Below are positions 42,425 to 51,508 of a DNA stretch of 53,356 nucleotides, in pieces. The stretch covers positions 1 to 53,356 of the forward strand of contig CACXPX010000020.1 of NCBI GenBank assembly GCA_902769705.1. The letters run 5' to 3'. Within the stretch, counting starts at the first letter, position 1. Every line of letters starts with the position of its first letter. A program made the position numbers and the translations under genes. This DNA comes from an uncultured Prevotellaceae bacterium. Its GTDB lineage: Bacteria > Bacteroidota > Bacteroidia > Bacteroidales > Bacteroidaceae. The notes below the pieces were generated by a model, which ran no database searches, was not told the DNA's origin, and saw nothing but the letters and a program-made list of their open reading frames with translations.

Positions 42425-45400
42425 TTAAAAGTTGAACTTCAAGACATCCTTGCCCGTGGAGAGCAGATAGACATCGTGTTTCTCGAGCGGAATGAAGAGC
42501 GAGCCGCCATGGCTGACGGTGGTGTATTGCAGCGTGCCGTCGGAGCCGAAGAGGCGCAAGCGATACTGACGGCCATTATCGCTCACGGGCAGTCCGCTGA
42601 CGCGTACGCCACCTTCTTCACGGCTGACCTTCACGTCAAGGGTATTCTTCAAATGGTCGAAGTAGACGGGGTTGATGTCTGTGGGGTTGTTGCTCGGCTG
42701 CAGATAGACGTAGTGGATGTTGTCGGTATAGCGGACGTTCTCCACATAGTTGTCGCCATCCTCAGGCTGGATGGTCTCGTCGATGATGTGGCAGGCGAGG
42801 AAGGCGTTGGTGGTCTCGGTGACGCCTGGCAGCGTTACCTTAGCGTATGCCTTGCGAACACCGCCGAACCATTGGAAGTCGGATGCACGAACCAATGCCT
42901 CTGCACCATCAGCAATGAGGCTGGAGCGCATGGGCTTGGAAAAGAGTCCCACATGGATGACGTTGTCGGGGCGCAGTCCGTTTGGCGAGTGGTCTATGAG
43001 CTCCACAGAAAAGGTGTTGGTGCCGTTCTCGATGTCTTGTCCGATGACACGCAGCTCCACATCCTCGAGAGCCACACGAGCCTTGGCCGTGAGTTCCGAC
43101 TTTTGCGTGAGCAGGCTGCGGCCGCGTTTGGCAGCGTGGCGGGTGGCACGGAAGACGTTCTGGTAGTCCACCTGAACCGAAGTCTCCAAATATCCGTCGA
43201 AGTTGCTGTCGATGGGATAAGGCACGATGAAACTGCGCTGGCTCAGCGGCTGCACCCAAGAGTCGTCGATGGTGAACTCCTGACCGTTGATGGTGGGACG
43301 GACGTTGCGGATGGGTGACGTGCCCGTGTTGAATATGGTTACCCTGACGGGCAGGGAGCTGCTTCCCAGGAGGGCGGACTTGGTATAGTTGACATCGAAG
43401 ACGAAGCTGTTTTCGAAGTAGCGTTCACATTGCCTGATGACGGAGGGCTCGTCCTCGTTCAAGCTGTTCAAGGAATAGACCACTTTCAGGTGCTGGTCGT
43501 CGAGGAATCCGTCGAAATCGCTCATGAAGCGGCCTTCAGTATCGGCACCCATGGTGAGTGGAGACGTGACGCAGAAGGAAGGCTGCATGGAGATGCGCGA
43601 GGCATTAAGAATCATGCGCGAGTCGCCGTTGTGATGGGCTGTGCCTTGCTCACCATGCACCGTATTGCTGATTTCGGTCCAAAGGATGGCACAGTCGTCG
43701 ATGACGGCACTCTCGCGGTCGCAGATAATCTTCACCAGATTGGGCGAGCAGAAGTTGGCGCCGAGGTCGTTGCCCCCCACTCCGCTGGCCTTGCCGTCCA
43801 TGTTGAGCGTTTTCACATAGATGTCTGACAACGTGTCGTTCTTCTCATAAAGCAGGGCTATGAGGGCATGTCCGCCCACACGGTTCATGAAGAAGCGCAT
43901 GGGGTGCAGAGACTCGTCCACGTAGCTCGGATGGCGAGTGGAAAGGGGAACGGAGGCGTAGGTAAACTGGTTGCTACGCTTCTGGTCGTCATAGAAGTAG
44001 CGCGTCATGTTGACACCCACGAGCGCCGTGTCGTTGCGCATGATGAGGTCGTACTGTCGGGCCACGTTCTCCTCGTTGAGGTCGAAGAGCTTCACAGGCT
44101 CGCTCCATTGGTCGCCGTTGAAGAACGAGAGCATCAGCTGGCCGTTCATGGCCGTGTCGAAGGCATCGCTGCCCACCTCGGTGCTCTCTGTGGTTCTGCC
44201 GCTAACAGGCAGGATCTGTCCCTGTTGCCAGATGCAGGCGGCATGTCCGTTTTCCTGAATGGTGACCACGGGCTTGGCCTTCACCATGTCGCCCGTTGCA
44301 GCACTTACCGTATAGTAGTGCCATTGGTTATCGGCTCCAGGAGTTGTGTTTCTGATGCACGACATGATGCTCTGCTCTTGAGCCAGTTCGGCAGCACGGG
44401 CGGTGGCATTGGCATCGTCGGTCTTCAGTTCCTCGGCATCGACGTGGCGTGTCATCTCTTCATACACCACCACCTCGTGTACGGTATTCTTCGAACGCAT
44501 GTGGTTGTCGGCTCTTTTTCCCTCAGCCGAGAGCCGCTCTACGGTGTTGGTCTTGGTGTTCATGAGCGCCACATGACCCGTGTTGAGGTCATCGCCGTTG
44601 CTGGGAGCATTATAGACGATGGTGTTTTCGTCGAGGAAGTGGGGATTGGCATTCGAGGCGACATTCGAGACAATCTCTTCGCCATAGACAATATCCTTGT
44701 CTTCGGTGGTGTCGCCAGTATCAGCATCGCTATTGTCGTCGGCTGCCAGCCTTGGCAGTTGCCATAACTTACCCGGGGGAGCCGCTACCGGTTCCACTTT
44801 CTGAGCCCAATAGGGATATTTCTTGTGGAAGGGATTGGTATTGTCGTTGTTGGGGAAAAGCACCTTGTCGCCCAGATGTACTTCGGCCGATGCACGAGCC
44901 GTGCCTGCCAACGAACGTACGTAGGCAAAGGCTTCGATGCCAAACAAGCCCACGAAGACTCCTCCGTGGTCGTTGTGCTCGCCAAAGTCGGTGCAGAAGC
45001 CATAGCCCAGCCCCAACTTGGCACCGGCTCTCAAGCCGAGACCGACACGCAAGACGGGATTGGGCGGCGTGTGGATTTCTGCGCTGATGCCACCACGGGC
45101 TTTCACCATGCCCTGCACCAAGAGCGAGTGGGCTTTGCCGCCATAGCCGTAGTCGAGGGCCTGCCAGTTCTTGTATCCCACGGAAATCTCCAACGACAGT
45201 TCTGACAGAGCGTTGACGGAAACCCAATTGCTGAATCTGTCGAGCACGCCACCCACGCTGCCTAAGTATCGTCCGCCAATGGCCTTGAACGGGTTGGGGA
45301 TGAAGGCGCCGCAAGCCAGTTTGAAGTATGCCGAGGCATCAGAGATGGTGGGATAGCGTTGATGGTCGCCCACAACGTCGCCCTCTTTGTTCTTGTATTT

Positions 45401-47659
45401 GTTCAGATCGGTGAGGCTGCCAGCTACCTTGATGCCACCCGAAATGCTCCAGCCCGGAGTAGGCAGGGAGAATACGTCGTCGAACTCCTCAAACACCCAA
45501 TTCTCGAGTTTCTCTTGGCCCGGCTGGCTGACTAAACTGCCAGTAAAGCCATTCTCCTTCATCTCCTTGTATTTGCTGAAGTCGTATCTCTCTTCTTCTT
45601 CGTTCCAGTAAGTGCCGAACTTGTCCCAGTTGCGGTAAGTAGTGATGTCTTCCCTCATCTTCGACACATAGCTGTCGTCGGGGTCGCCGGCTTCATCGGT
45701 GTGGTTGGACATTCGCCTGTATTCGGCGCAAATCTTGTAGTCCAAGCACTTTCTCGGAAAGCTAAAATAGAGTGACGTGTTGATGTGTAACCCTTTAATG
45801 GGCGATTCCCACTTGAAGTTGATAGGTATGGACCATTCGGCCTTGGCTTCGCCGCTGTAGTCGCCTACTGTGGGCGAGTCGCCGTCGATGATGCCACGTA
45901 TGAGGGCGTGGGCAGTCTCTTCTGACTCTTTTTCATACTCGTCGCGATTATAGACAAATCTGCTGAAGTAAGGCAGCTTGTCGTAAACCTTGTCTTCGGC
46001 TGTGAGCTTCAGGCGGCACTTCTTGTCGGGCGTCAGCTCGGTCAGGTCGTAGCTCACGTCGTAGTAGTCGCGCTCAAATTTCGACATCCTGACAAACGAG
46101 GAGTTGTCCCTCGGCCGGAAAGACTGCACAACGGCGTTGTTGTTATCCACGTCGTAGGCCGTGAGGTCGGGGAAACTCAGTGCCTGCTGGCCATTCCTGG
46201 GAGTGGAGAACGTGAGTACCAGCTCGCCGTACTTGTCAATCAGCTCGCCCTTGAAGATTTTCGGGTCTTGCTGGCATCCGTCGGCAGAGAAAGTCACCTC
46301 GTCGGTTGCGGCGTGCCCCGACAGGTCGTATTCCTCCAACGAGAAGAGGGCGTGCTCCTGGTTTCGGAACATGATGACTTTCTTCTCGTCGTGCAGACAA
46401 CGGAAGAACTGGTTGCTGATGGCGAAGTCGGCATAGTTCACGTTGCCCATCACGGCCGTCACTTCCGCCGAGCAGCGTTCCTCGTCCACAATATTGGTCA
46501 GCGGGTCGGTACAACCCCGGTATTTCAGCAGCAAAGGGAAGAAAGTGTTGCTCGAGGCAGGGGGCAGAATCTCGATGTAGGCGGGATTGCCGTTGGTAAT
46601 CACTTTGTGCACCTTCAGGCTCTCGTCCCATCCGTAGTATTTCACGGGAGCGCCGCTTGTCACCTCGTTGCCGTCTTCGTCCACCTGCACCACATTCATG
46701 CGTGCCGAGCGGATATCGTCGCCATTGGGCTTCTTCAGCTTCACGTAGAGCGTGTCGAAAAGCTCATAAAGGCCTGAGCCCACCCAGTTGAAGTTCACCA
46801 GCTCGCGGTTCTCGTGCTTGTCTAAAAGGAAACGCGACGAAAGCGTCAGATTGTAAAACTTGTTGTAGGGCGAGACACCTCTGATGAGGCGCTTCAGGTT
46901 CAGGCGCAGCCGCTTCTGCCCTTCCTTGGGCGTTGTCGTGCTGCCACTCATCAGGAAGATGTCAGCCAGCGACTTGCCCTCTTCCACATAGAAGCTCTGG
47001 AAGTTCTTGCTCTTCAGGTCCAGGTAGTGCTTCTCCTCCTGCAGGTCACCCTTCTCGTCGGTAAAGCTCAGGTCGTACTCCAGCGTGTAGTCCTCGCCGT
47101 CCATCTGGCGCTTCGAGTCCAGCTGGAAGGTGTACAGGCGGCTGTCGTTCCAGTCGTCGCTGGCATACTTGAATCTGAGCGTATCGCCCACCTCGCCCAT
47201 CTTCCACACCTTGAAGACGATGGGGCGCTCTTGCAGCGGAATGTTCGAGAAGAAATACTTGCTCACCGTGAGCGTCAGCTTTTTGCCATAGCCGTCGTCG
47301 GCCTCCACGCCGTAGTCGCCCGTCAGTCCGTCACCGCTGTTGATGCGGAAGCACACCAGAGAGTGGTCGCGCATGCGCCAGAACTGCTGCTGGTCGGCCT
47401 TCGTCTTCATGCGGGTCGAGGCAAACATCTGCTTGATGGCGTTCACTTCCACGTAGTTGCCATAGACGTTCACTGTCCCGCGTTCCACCTTGGTCCAGTT
47501 CAACCCGTTGTTCGGATAGCGGATGGTGGTGTCGTTCAGGTTCTCCACGTCGGTCACGTTGTTCGCAAAATACAAATCGAACGACTGCGCCCTGGCACCC
47601 AAAGCAACCATCAGCAGGACAACAAACATCCCGTATGACTTCATGGCCTTTCTATTCAT
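42425..47659 (-). CDS. Giant secreted protein of unknown family
   Basis: A 1744-residue protein with a signal peptide (KSYGMFVVLLMVALGARAQS). It is dominated by beta-rich sequence; I recognise no domain. Residues about 830-960 are Gly-rich with a barrel-like pattern (HSLLVQGMVKARGGISAEIH, GLRAGAKLGLGYGFC). An Asp-rich stretch lies near 985-1000. The second half resembles beta-propeller or Ig-like repeats (DKVLFPN..., LPVRVTIFNTGTSPIRNVRP near 1500). The C-terminus YRLRLFGSDGTLQYTTVSHGG...VYLLSTGKDVLKFNF is a sorting-like tail. I start it at the ATG at 47659; 47671 is possible, and the longest frame begins with TTG. It is first in a two-gene operon with the GLUG/LRR protein. Confidence 0.85.
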   Translation of the reverse strand: MNRKAMKSYGMFVVLLMVALGARAQSFDLYFANNVTDVENLNDTTIRYPNNGLNWTKVERGTVNVYGNYVEVNAIKQMFASTRMKTKADQQQFWRMRDHSLVCFRINSGDGLTGDYGVEADDGYGKKLTLTVSKYFFSNIPLQERPIVFKVWKMGEVGDTLRFKYASDDWNDSRLYTFQLDSKRQMDGEDYTLEYDLSFTDEKGDLQEEKHYLDLKSKNFQSFYVEEGKSLADIFLMSGSTTTPKEGQKRLRLNLKRLIRGVSPYNKFYNLTLSSRFLLDKHENRELVNFNWVGSGLYELFDTLYVKLKKPNGDDIRSARMNVVQVDEDGNEVTSGAPVKYYGWDESLKVHKVITNGNPAYIEILPPASSNTFFPLLLKYRGCTDPLTNIVDEERCSAEVTAVMGNVNYADFAISNQFFRCLHDEKKVIMFRNQEHALFSLEEYDLSGHAATDEVTFSADGCQQDPKIFKGELIDKYGELVLTFSTPRNGQQALSFPDLTAYDVDNNNAVVQSFRPRDNSSFVRMSKFERDYYDVSYDLTELTPDKKCRLKLTAEDKVYDKLPYFSRFVYNRDEYEKESEETAHALIRGIIDGDSPTVGDYSGEAKAEWSIPINFKWESPIKGLHINTSLYFSFPRKCLDYKICAEYRRMSNHTDEAGDPDDSYVSKMREDITTYRNWDKFGTYWNEEEERYDFSKYKEMKENGFTGSLVSQPGQEKLENWVFEEFDDVFSLPTPGWSISGGIKVAGSLTDLNKYKNKEGDVVGDHQRYPTISDASAYFKLACGAFIPNPFKAIGGRYLGSVGGVLDRFSNWVSVNALSELSLEISVGYKNWQALDYGYGGKAHSLLVQGMVKARGGISAEIHTPPNPVLRVGLGLRAGAKLGLGYGFCTDFGEHNDHGGVFVGLFGIEAFAYVRSLAGTARASAEVHLGDKVLFPNNDNTNPFHKKYPYWAQKVEPVAAPPGKLWQLPRLAADDNSDADTGDTTEDKDIVYGEEIVSNVASNANPHFLDENTIVYNAPSNGDDLNTGHVALMNTKTNTVERLSAEGKRADNHMRSKNTVHEVVVYEEMTRHVDAEELKTDDANATARAAELAQEQSIMSCIRNTTPGADNQWHYYTVSAATGDMVKAKPVVTIQENGHAACIWQQGQILPVSGRTTESTEVGSDAFDTAMNGQLMLSFFNGDQWSEPVKLFDLNEENVARQYDLIMRNDTALVGVNMTRYFYDDQKRSNQFTYASVPLSTRHPSYVDESLHPMRFFMNRVGGHALIALLYEKNDTLSDIYVKTLNMDGKASGVGGNDLGANFCSPNLVKIICDRESAVIDDCAILWTEISNTVHGEQGTAHHNGDSRMILNASRISMQPSFCVTSPLTMGADTEGRFMSDFDGFLDDQHLKVVYSLNSLNEDEPSVIRQCERYFENSFVFDVNYTKSALLGSSSLPVRVTIFNTGTSPIRNVRPTINGQEFTIDDSWVQPLSQRSFIVPYPIDSNFDGYLETSVQVDYQNVFRATRHAAKRGRSLLTQKSELTAKARVALEDVELRVIGQDIENGTNTFSVELIDHSPNGLRPDNVIHVGLFSKPMRSSLIADGAEALVRASDFQWFGGVRKAYAKVTLPGVTETTNAFLACHIIDETIQPEDGDNYVENVRYTDNIHYVYLQPSNNPTDINPVYFDHLKNTLDVKVSREEGGVRVSGLPVSDNGRQYRLRLFGSDGTLQYTTVSHGGSLFIPLEKHDVYLLSTGKDVLKFNF

Positions 47660-47796
47660 AGTTATTATCATTTGTAAGGTTTTCAATTAGTCATTAAATA
47701 TACACCTGTTGCAGTTCTTGAAAGTTGGCCCGTTTGCATGAACGAAAACGCAAGAACACAGTTTTTCAGTCCATGCCATATAGCCAAATCATGCTG

Positions 47797-47804
47797 CAAA
47801 GATA
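47797..47804 (-). promoter_or_regulatory. -7 box of the giant surface-protein operon
   Basis: TATCTTTG on the minus strand is an exact TAnnTTTG match about 138 bases before the chosen start, implying a leader of about 130 bases. The -33 element is not at ideal spacing. Confidence 0.55.
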
Positions 47805-47935
47805 AAATATTTTTTCAAAAAAGCCATGCAAAATCTGCATTTATCGTGCAGTTTTTTAACAAACATATTTGTTATCGTTATTTTTTGGCGGCAGAGCGAC
47901 AAAATTCCCCCACCCTTTCCGCCAACAAACAACAG

Positions 47936-47969
47936 GGCCACCGAACTCACACGCAGGAGTCCAGTGGCC
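47936..47969. terminator. Hairpin terminator (repeat copy 2), downstream of the primase-like gene
   Basis: GGCCACCGAACTC pairs with GAGTCCAGTGGCC (two mismatches). The outer flanks, ACAAACAACAG and TTTGTTTGT, extend the symmetry and give T-rich tails on both strands. It lies 44 bases after the primase-like stop. It shares 16 identical bases with the hairpin at 37823. Confidence 0.75.
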
Positions 47970-48012
47970 TTTGTTTGTGATATTTACAGGTGTTATCGTG
48001 AAATGTGGAAAA

Positions 48013-50460
48013 TCAGTCTTTCTTTTTGGATATTTTTTTATATCTGCCATTAGGTAACTGAACGATCAATCCGCGATGAACCCATTGATAGATTTGGTTG
48101 GCTGTGCCTTCGCGGTCCTTGCCCTGCAAATAGCGCACGTCAGAAAGTTGGGCGAATGTGAACTCGTCGGGCAACAAATCCAACATGTTGCGTGGACCAT
48201 TTTTAGAGACGGGTGTGTCTTGTTCGGCTTGACGAATGAGGTCGCCAAAGTAATGCATCTTCAGCCACAGGTCGTAGTGCAGGCTCCAACGGCAGAAAGG
48301 CTCGATGTAACTTTCCCATTTTATTCCGTTCGCCGCATAGATGCAGATGGCTTTGCGGAAGACATGGACGAGGGCACGATGGGTAAGATTGTCGAACACT
48401 CGGTCTGACGAGGCAATGGCAAACTCATCGCACTCGGCCTTCAACTTCTTAATCATTCTGCAGGCCTGAGGACATTCTATTTGTCCAGTGGCAGCATTGA
48501 GGTTGTCGATGAAAGGCTTGAGCAGCGCGTCGTAATCTTCATCGTAGTTGCCAAACACGGGACAGTCTGCACCGATGCCTCGGTCAGGTATGGTAGACAA
48601 TGTGAGGCGCGAAACAGGCCCGTCGGTCACCACGTTACGGAAGTAGCGAACAAGCTTGCCTGGTGTTGTCGAGGCATTCCAGTTCAGGAATAATGAAGTG
48701 GCTGCTGTTACGCTCTGTGTCCCGGCACGCTCGGCACCGAACTGGTTGCCCTCATCGTCGTTCAGCTTCATGATGGTAAACTGGTTCTTCGAGCCCGTTG
48801 CATTCTCGACTTTATCCCATTGCTCCAACTCGTTCATCTTGCAGTAGAGGGGAGCAGGGGCGTTGTCCTCTGTTCGCAGTACCAATGCCGCTGAGGTGAG
48901 ATTGGCCATCAGGTTGCGAATGCGGTATTTCTGGCGCTTGGGCTTATCCTGATTGCTGTTGCGGATGTTGAACTTTTGGTGGTATTCGCGCTCTTTCTTG
49001 CGCTCTTGCTCGGTAGTGACTTGAATGTCGGCCATGATGTGTTTGATTGGCAGGTCAATGCAACCCTTACCGACACCCGTTTCTGCTACTGCTACATTGG
49101 CTCCACGTAATTGGCGGTAGCGATTGTCGATATATTTGGCTTCAAGGTCAACGGGATGGGCTTGGAGTGGAGGAAAGACGGATTGGGCAACGCACTCAAT
49201 GTCCTCGATAGGTGTGCGCGAGGTGACGGCCTTCACCAGTCGTGGCCTCTTCTTGCGGTTCATGCGCGGAGGCAGAGGGCTGGCATAGATCTCGCTCAAG
49301 GTCAGCATGTCGCAAGTGGGTTGCTCTTCAGCCTCCTTGTTGTTCATGCCAAGTTCTTGGGTGTCCGACATTTTCTGACTCTTGGCGAGAACGCTACGTT
49401 GGAATTGTGTCAGGCGTTGTGAAGGGTCGTTGTATTTCGAGTAGAAGTCGCGGAGAAGGTTCTGGCAGTCGGTGCATTTCCAATAGTCAGGGGCACGATG
49501 ACGCAACTGACCTTGCATCTCATCCTTGCTGAGCAGTTGCACGATGCCTGTGCTGAGCAGACTTTTCAAAGAGTTATGGCACTTGCCGTCAGTATTGAGG
49601 CATGATGGCTCAAGTCCCGTCTGATGCCAGAATGTCTCAAAGATGTAGTCGGTGCGTGGCGTGGGATCTGTGATGTCGCCCTCGGCTGGCAAGGTGGCAG
49701 GTTCTGCTGTGACAGTGTCCACAGGCTTTGTTGCCGTTTTCTCCAATGGCCAACCATCGATGCCAAGACCACGCTTGCGAAACAATTCACGGCGAGACTC
49801 TACTTGGTCTGGTGTGAGGGGTTTCAGCCAAAGGTCAGACTGATAGACGACGTCGCCCGTCATCAAGATGAACGACTGCTTCTGCTGCACGGCATCGTCA
49901 CACGGAATGCCCAGTTCCTTGCAAAATGCCTGCTGAGTCTCGATGGCAGTCATGCCAAGGGGGCAAGTGAGCCAGATGTGCACCTTGCCGCCACCACGCA
50001 GCGAATTCTCGATGTATAGAACTTTTTCGCGCCATTGGCCAGGCTGCTCATTCAGGCGAAGAGCACCCTCGATGGCTTGCTGGCCATACTGGCGGTCGTC
50101 AACGTCTACGCACGTCTGATAGGTACAGCACTCGGGCAATGCCTCAGCAGCAGCGCGATGGTTGTTGAGGAACTGGTAATAATGAGGGCAGATGCCGATG
50201 ATGTCGAACTTGCGTTGCTCCTTGAGCGCCCTCTGCTTCGTCTCGTCCGGCTCCGCGCGTACCTCTTCTACAATCGCGTGTAGCTTAGGGTTTGCCAACT
50301 CTTGGGCAATCTGCTCGGCTGTGGCGGGTTTTGCCACTCCGATGTTGCCTTTGGTTACGGCGAAGACAGGCTGCTGTGCGGTGTCAGCTGCGGGGTTATT
50401 CACTTGGTTTGCGCTCTCAAAAATGTTGCCCTGCTGGGCGGTTTCTATTTCTTTTTTCAT
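48013..50460 (-). CDS. VirE-N/DUF3987-type primase or helicase-like protein
   Basis: An 815-residue cytoplasmic protein. The N-terminal part (about 50-215) resembles the VirE-N/BT4734-like domain of Bacteroidetes mobile and phage elements (EGALRLNEQPGQWREKVLYIENSLRGGGKVHIWL), which is related to primase-polymerases. A segment with CTDC (about 329-332) may bind zinc. The C-terminal half (about 385-790) looks like DUF3987, a helicase-like ATPase. Its P-loop is unusual: ETGVGKG (460-466), with Gly where Ser/Thr is expected. A -7 box (50499-50506) and four 10-bp-spaced ACAAAT repeats lie upstream. No integrase or conjugation gene is nearby, so it may be a domesticated or remnant element gene. Confidence 0.82.
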   Translation of the reverse strand: MKKEIETAQQGNIFESANQVNNPAADTAQQPVFAVTKGNIGVAKPATAEQIAQELANPKLHAIVEEVRAEPDETKQRALKEQRKFDIIGICPHYYQFLNNHRAAAEALPECCTYQTCVDVDDRQYGQQAIEGALRLNEQPGQWREKVLYIENSLRGGGKVHIWLTCPLGMTAIETQQAFCKELGIPCDDAVQQKQSFILMTGDVVYQSDLWLKPLTPDQVESRRELFRKRGLGIDGWPLEKTATKPVDTVTAEPATLPAEGDITDPTPRTDYIFETFWHQTGLEPSCLNTDGKCHNSLKSLLSTGIVQLLSKDEMQGQLRHRAPDYWKCTDCQNLLRDFYSKYNDPSQRLTQFQRSVLAKSQKMSDTQELGMNNKEAEEQPTCDMLTLSEIYASPLPPRMNRKKRPRLVKAVTSRTPIEDIECVAQSVFPPLQAHPVDLEAKYIDNRYRQLRGANVAVAETGVGKGCIDLPIKHIMADIQVTTEQERKKEREYHQKFNIRNSNQDKPKRQKYRIRNLMANLTSAALVLRTEDNAPAPLYCKMNELEQWDKVENATGSKNQFTIMKLNDDEGNQFGAERAGTQSVTAATSLFLNWNASTTPGKLVRYFRNVVTDGPVSRLTLSTIPDRGIGADCPVFGNYDEDYDALLKPFIDNLNAATGQIECPQACRMIKKLKAECDEFAIASSDRVFDNLTHRALVHVFRKAICIYAANGIKWESYIEPFCRWSLHYDLWLKMHYFGDLIRQAEQDTPVSKNGPRNMLDLLPDEFTFAQLSDVRYLQGKDREGTANQIYQWVHRGLIVQLPNGRYKKISKKKD

Positions 50461-50498
50461 ATCATTAAAATTTTAATGTTTAATATAATTTTATACTG

Positions 50499-50506
50499 CA
50501 AAGATA
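50499..50506 (-). promoter_or_regulatory. -7 box of the primase-like gene
   Basis: TATCTTTG on the minus strand, 38 bases before the start. GTTT stands 19 bases upstream as a weak -33 box. The ACAAAT iterons begin just beyond that position. Confidence 0.6.
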
Positions 50507-50535
50507 TGAAGAAAAGTTGGGGCAGAAACGTCTGC

Positions 50536-50593
50536 ACAAATAAGTACAAATGGATACAAATAAATACAAATCAACACCCTCGTTTATACAAAT
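50536..50593 (+). repeat. 10-bp-phased ACAAAT iterons upstream of the primase-like gene
   Basis: ACAAAT occurs at 50536, 50546, 50556 and 50566, exactly one helical turn apart, and again at 50588. The array sits immediately upstream of the -33 region of the primase-like gene. It could be an operator or activator site, or an origin-like iteron set for the replication protein next to it. The ten-base period differs from the 8-bp units of elements A-D. Confidence 0.8.
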
Positions 50594-50610
50594 AAACGAA
50601 AGGAAACGAC

Positions 50611-50641
50611 ATAAAAAAAGTAGCAGCAAATGCCACTACTT
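50611..50641 (-). terminator. Rho-independent terminator of the coiled-coil protein gene
   Basis: On the minus strand AAGTAGTGGCA pairs with TGCTGCTACTT (11 bp with two G-U pairs), followed by a run of T. It begins 10 bases after the stop of the coiled-coil gene. Confidence 0.9.
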
Positions 50642-50650
50642 ACTTGTTTA

Positions 50651-51466
50651 TCATATACGATTGTTTAACGTCAAGTTCCAGTTAGATTCCTCCGCAGTAT
50701 AAATCCTGAACGAATGAAGGATACTCCATAATTTTCGGCGAACCAAGGTCTTGCTCACTTTGCCTTGCTTTACGTATCGACTAAGTATTTCTATGATTTC
50801 TATATTATCCTGTCCGCTGACTTCTTCTGAAAAGTTCATAGCAGTCTCTCTATCTTTATTGAAAATCGGTGTTAGAAGTGCTATGAGAATATGCTCTTTC
50901 TCCTTTGCCCAGTCTGCAGTATCTTCCTCGGCAGGCTTGGCTTTCGCCTTTTCAAGTTGTTTTTCAAGTAATGTCACTTTTGATTTCAGCTGTTCGTTCT
51001 CCTCCTCCAGTTCCTCGATGCGTTGTTCAAGCGCAGTTGTAGGATTTGTATTATCAGATGTATAATTAATGGTGTCGGCATTTAATAAAAGCTCATTTAT
51101 TTCCTCAGATGTCAACTTATTATTCTTATAATCGTCCATTGCCTTGTTGAAATCAACCGACTCAGGCTGATTCTTTATCAGAATTCCACAATCTAGGTCG
51201 AAGCGTATGTTTTTTATAGCATCAATCGCATCGTTTACCCAATAAGGTAAATCATTATAATTCGCTCTATAGTATTCCATCAGAGTATTGTTTATTCTTT
51301 TGAGTATTTCCTCTTGGTCGCAAAGCGTGGGACCTAAGGCAATAATACGTCTGACGAGTGATTCTTTGAAATTTAAGGTTAGCATCTTCAAAGACTCATC
51401 ACACATATTATCTATTAGTTGACCGCTAAGACTGTCTATTCTCTCTATTAACTCTTGCTCTGTCAT
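50651..51466 (-). CDS. Coiled-coil hypothetical protein
   Basis: A 271-residue cytoplasmic protein of unknown family. The N-terminal 130 residues are helical (TEQELIERIDSLSGQLIDNM, CDESLKMLTLNFKESLVRRII). A coiled coil covers about 144-176 (LEQRIEELEEENEQLKSKVT). The last 90 residues form a charged helical domain ending in ESNWNLTLNNRI. Its base composition is more A/T-rich than its neighbours. It has its own strong terminator, so it is not in one operon with the primase-like gene downstream. No function is proposed. Confidence 0.75.
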   Translation of the reverse strand: MTEQELIERIDSLSGQLIDNMCDESLKMLTLNFKESLVRRIIALGPTLCDQEEILKRINNTLMEYYRANYNDLPYWVNDAIDAIKNIRFDLDCGILIKNQPESVDFNKAMDDYKNNKLTSEEINELLLNADTINYTSDNTNPTTALEQRIEELEEENEQLKSKVTLLEKQLEKAKAKPAEEDTADWAKEKEHILIALLTPIFNKDRETAMNFSEEVSGQDNIEIIEILSRYVKQGKVSKTLVRRKLWSILHSFRIYTAEESNWNLTLNNRI

Positions 51467-51508
51467 CGTATTGATTTTTATTTCGTTAGTTTTTGGTATA
51501 TTTTATAT

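Larger units (their letters stand above)
47660..48012. other. Intergenic region with promoter and shared hairpin
   Basis: This 353-bp gap holds a -7 box for the giant-protein operon (47797-47804) and a bidirectional-looking hairpin (47936-47969) serving the primase-like gene. The rest is A/T-rich sequence without recognisable features. Confidence 0.7.
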
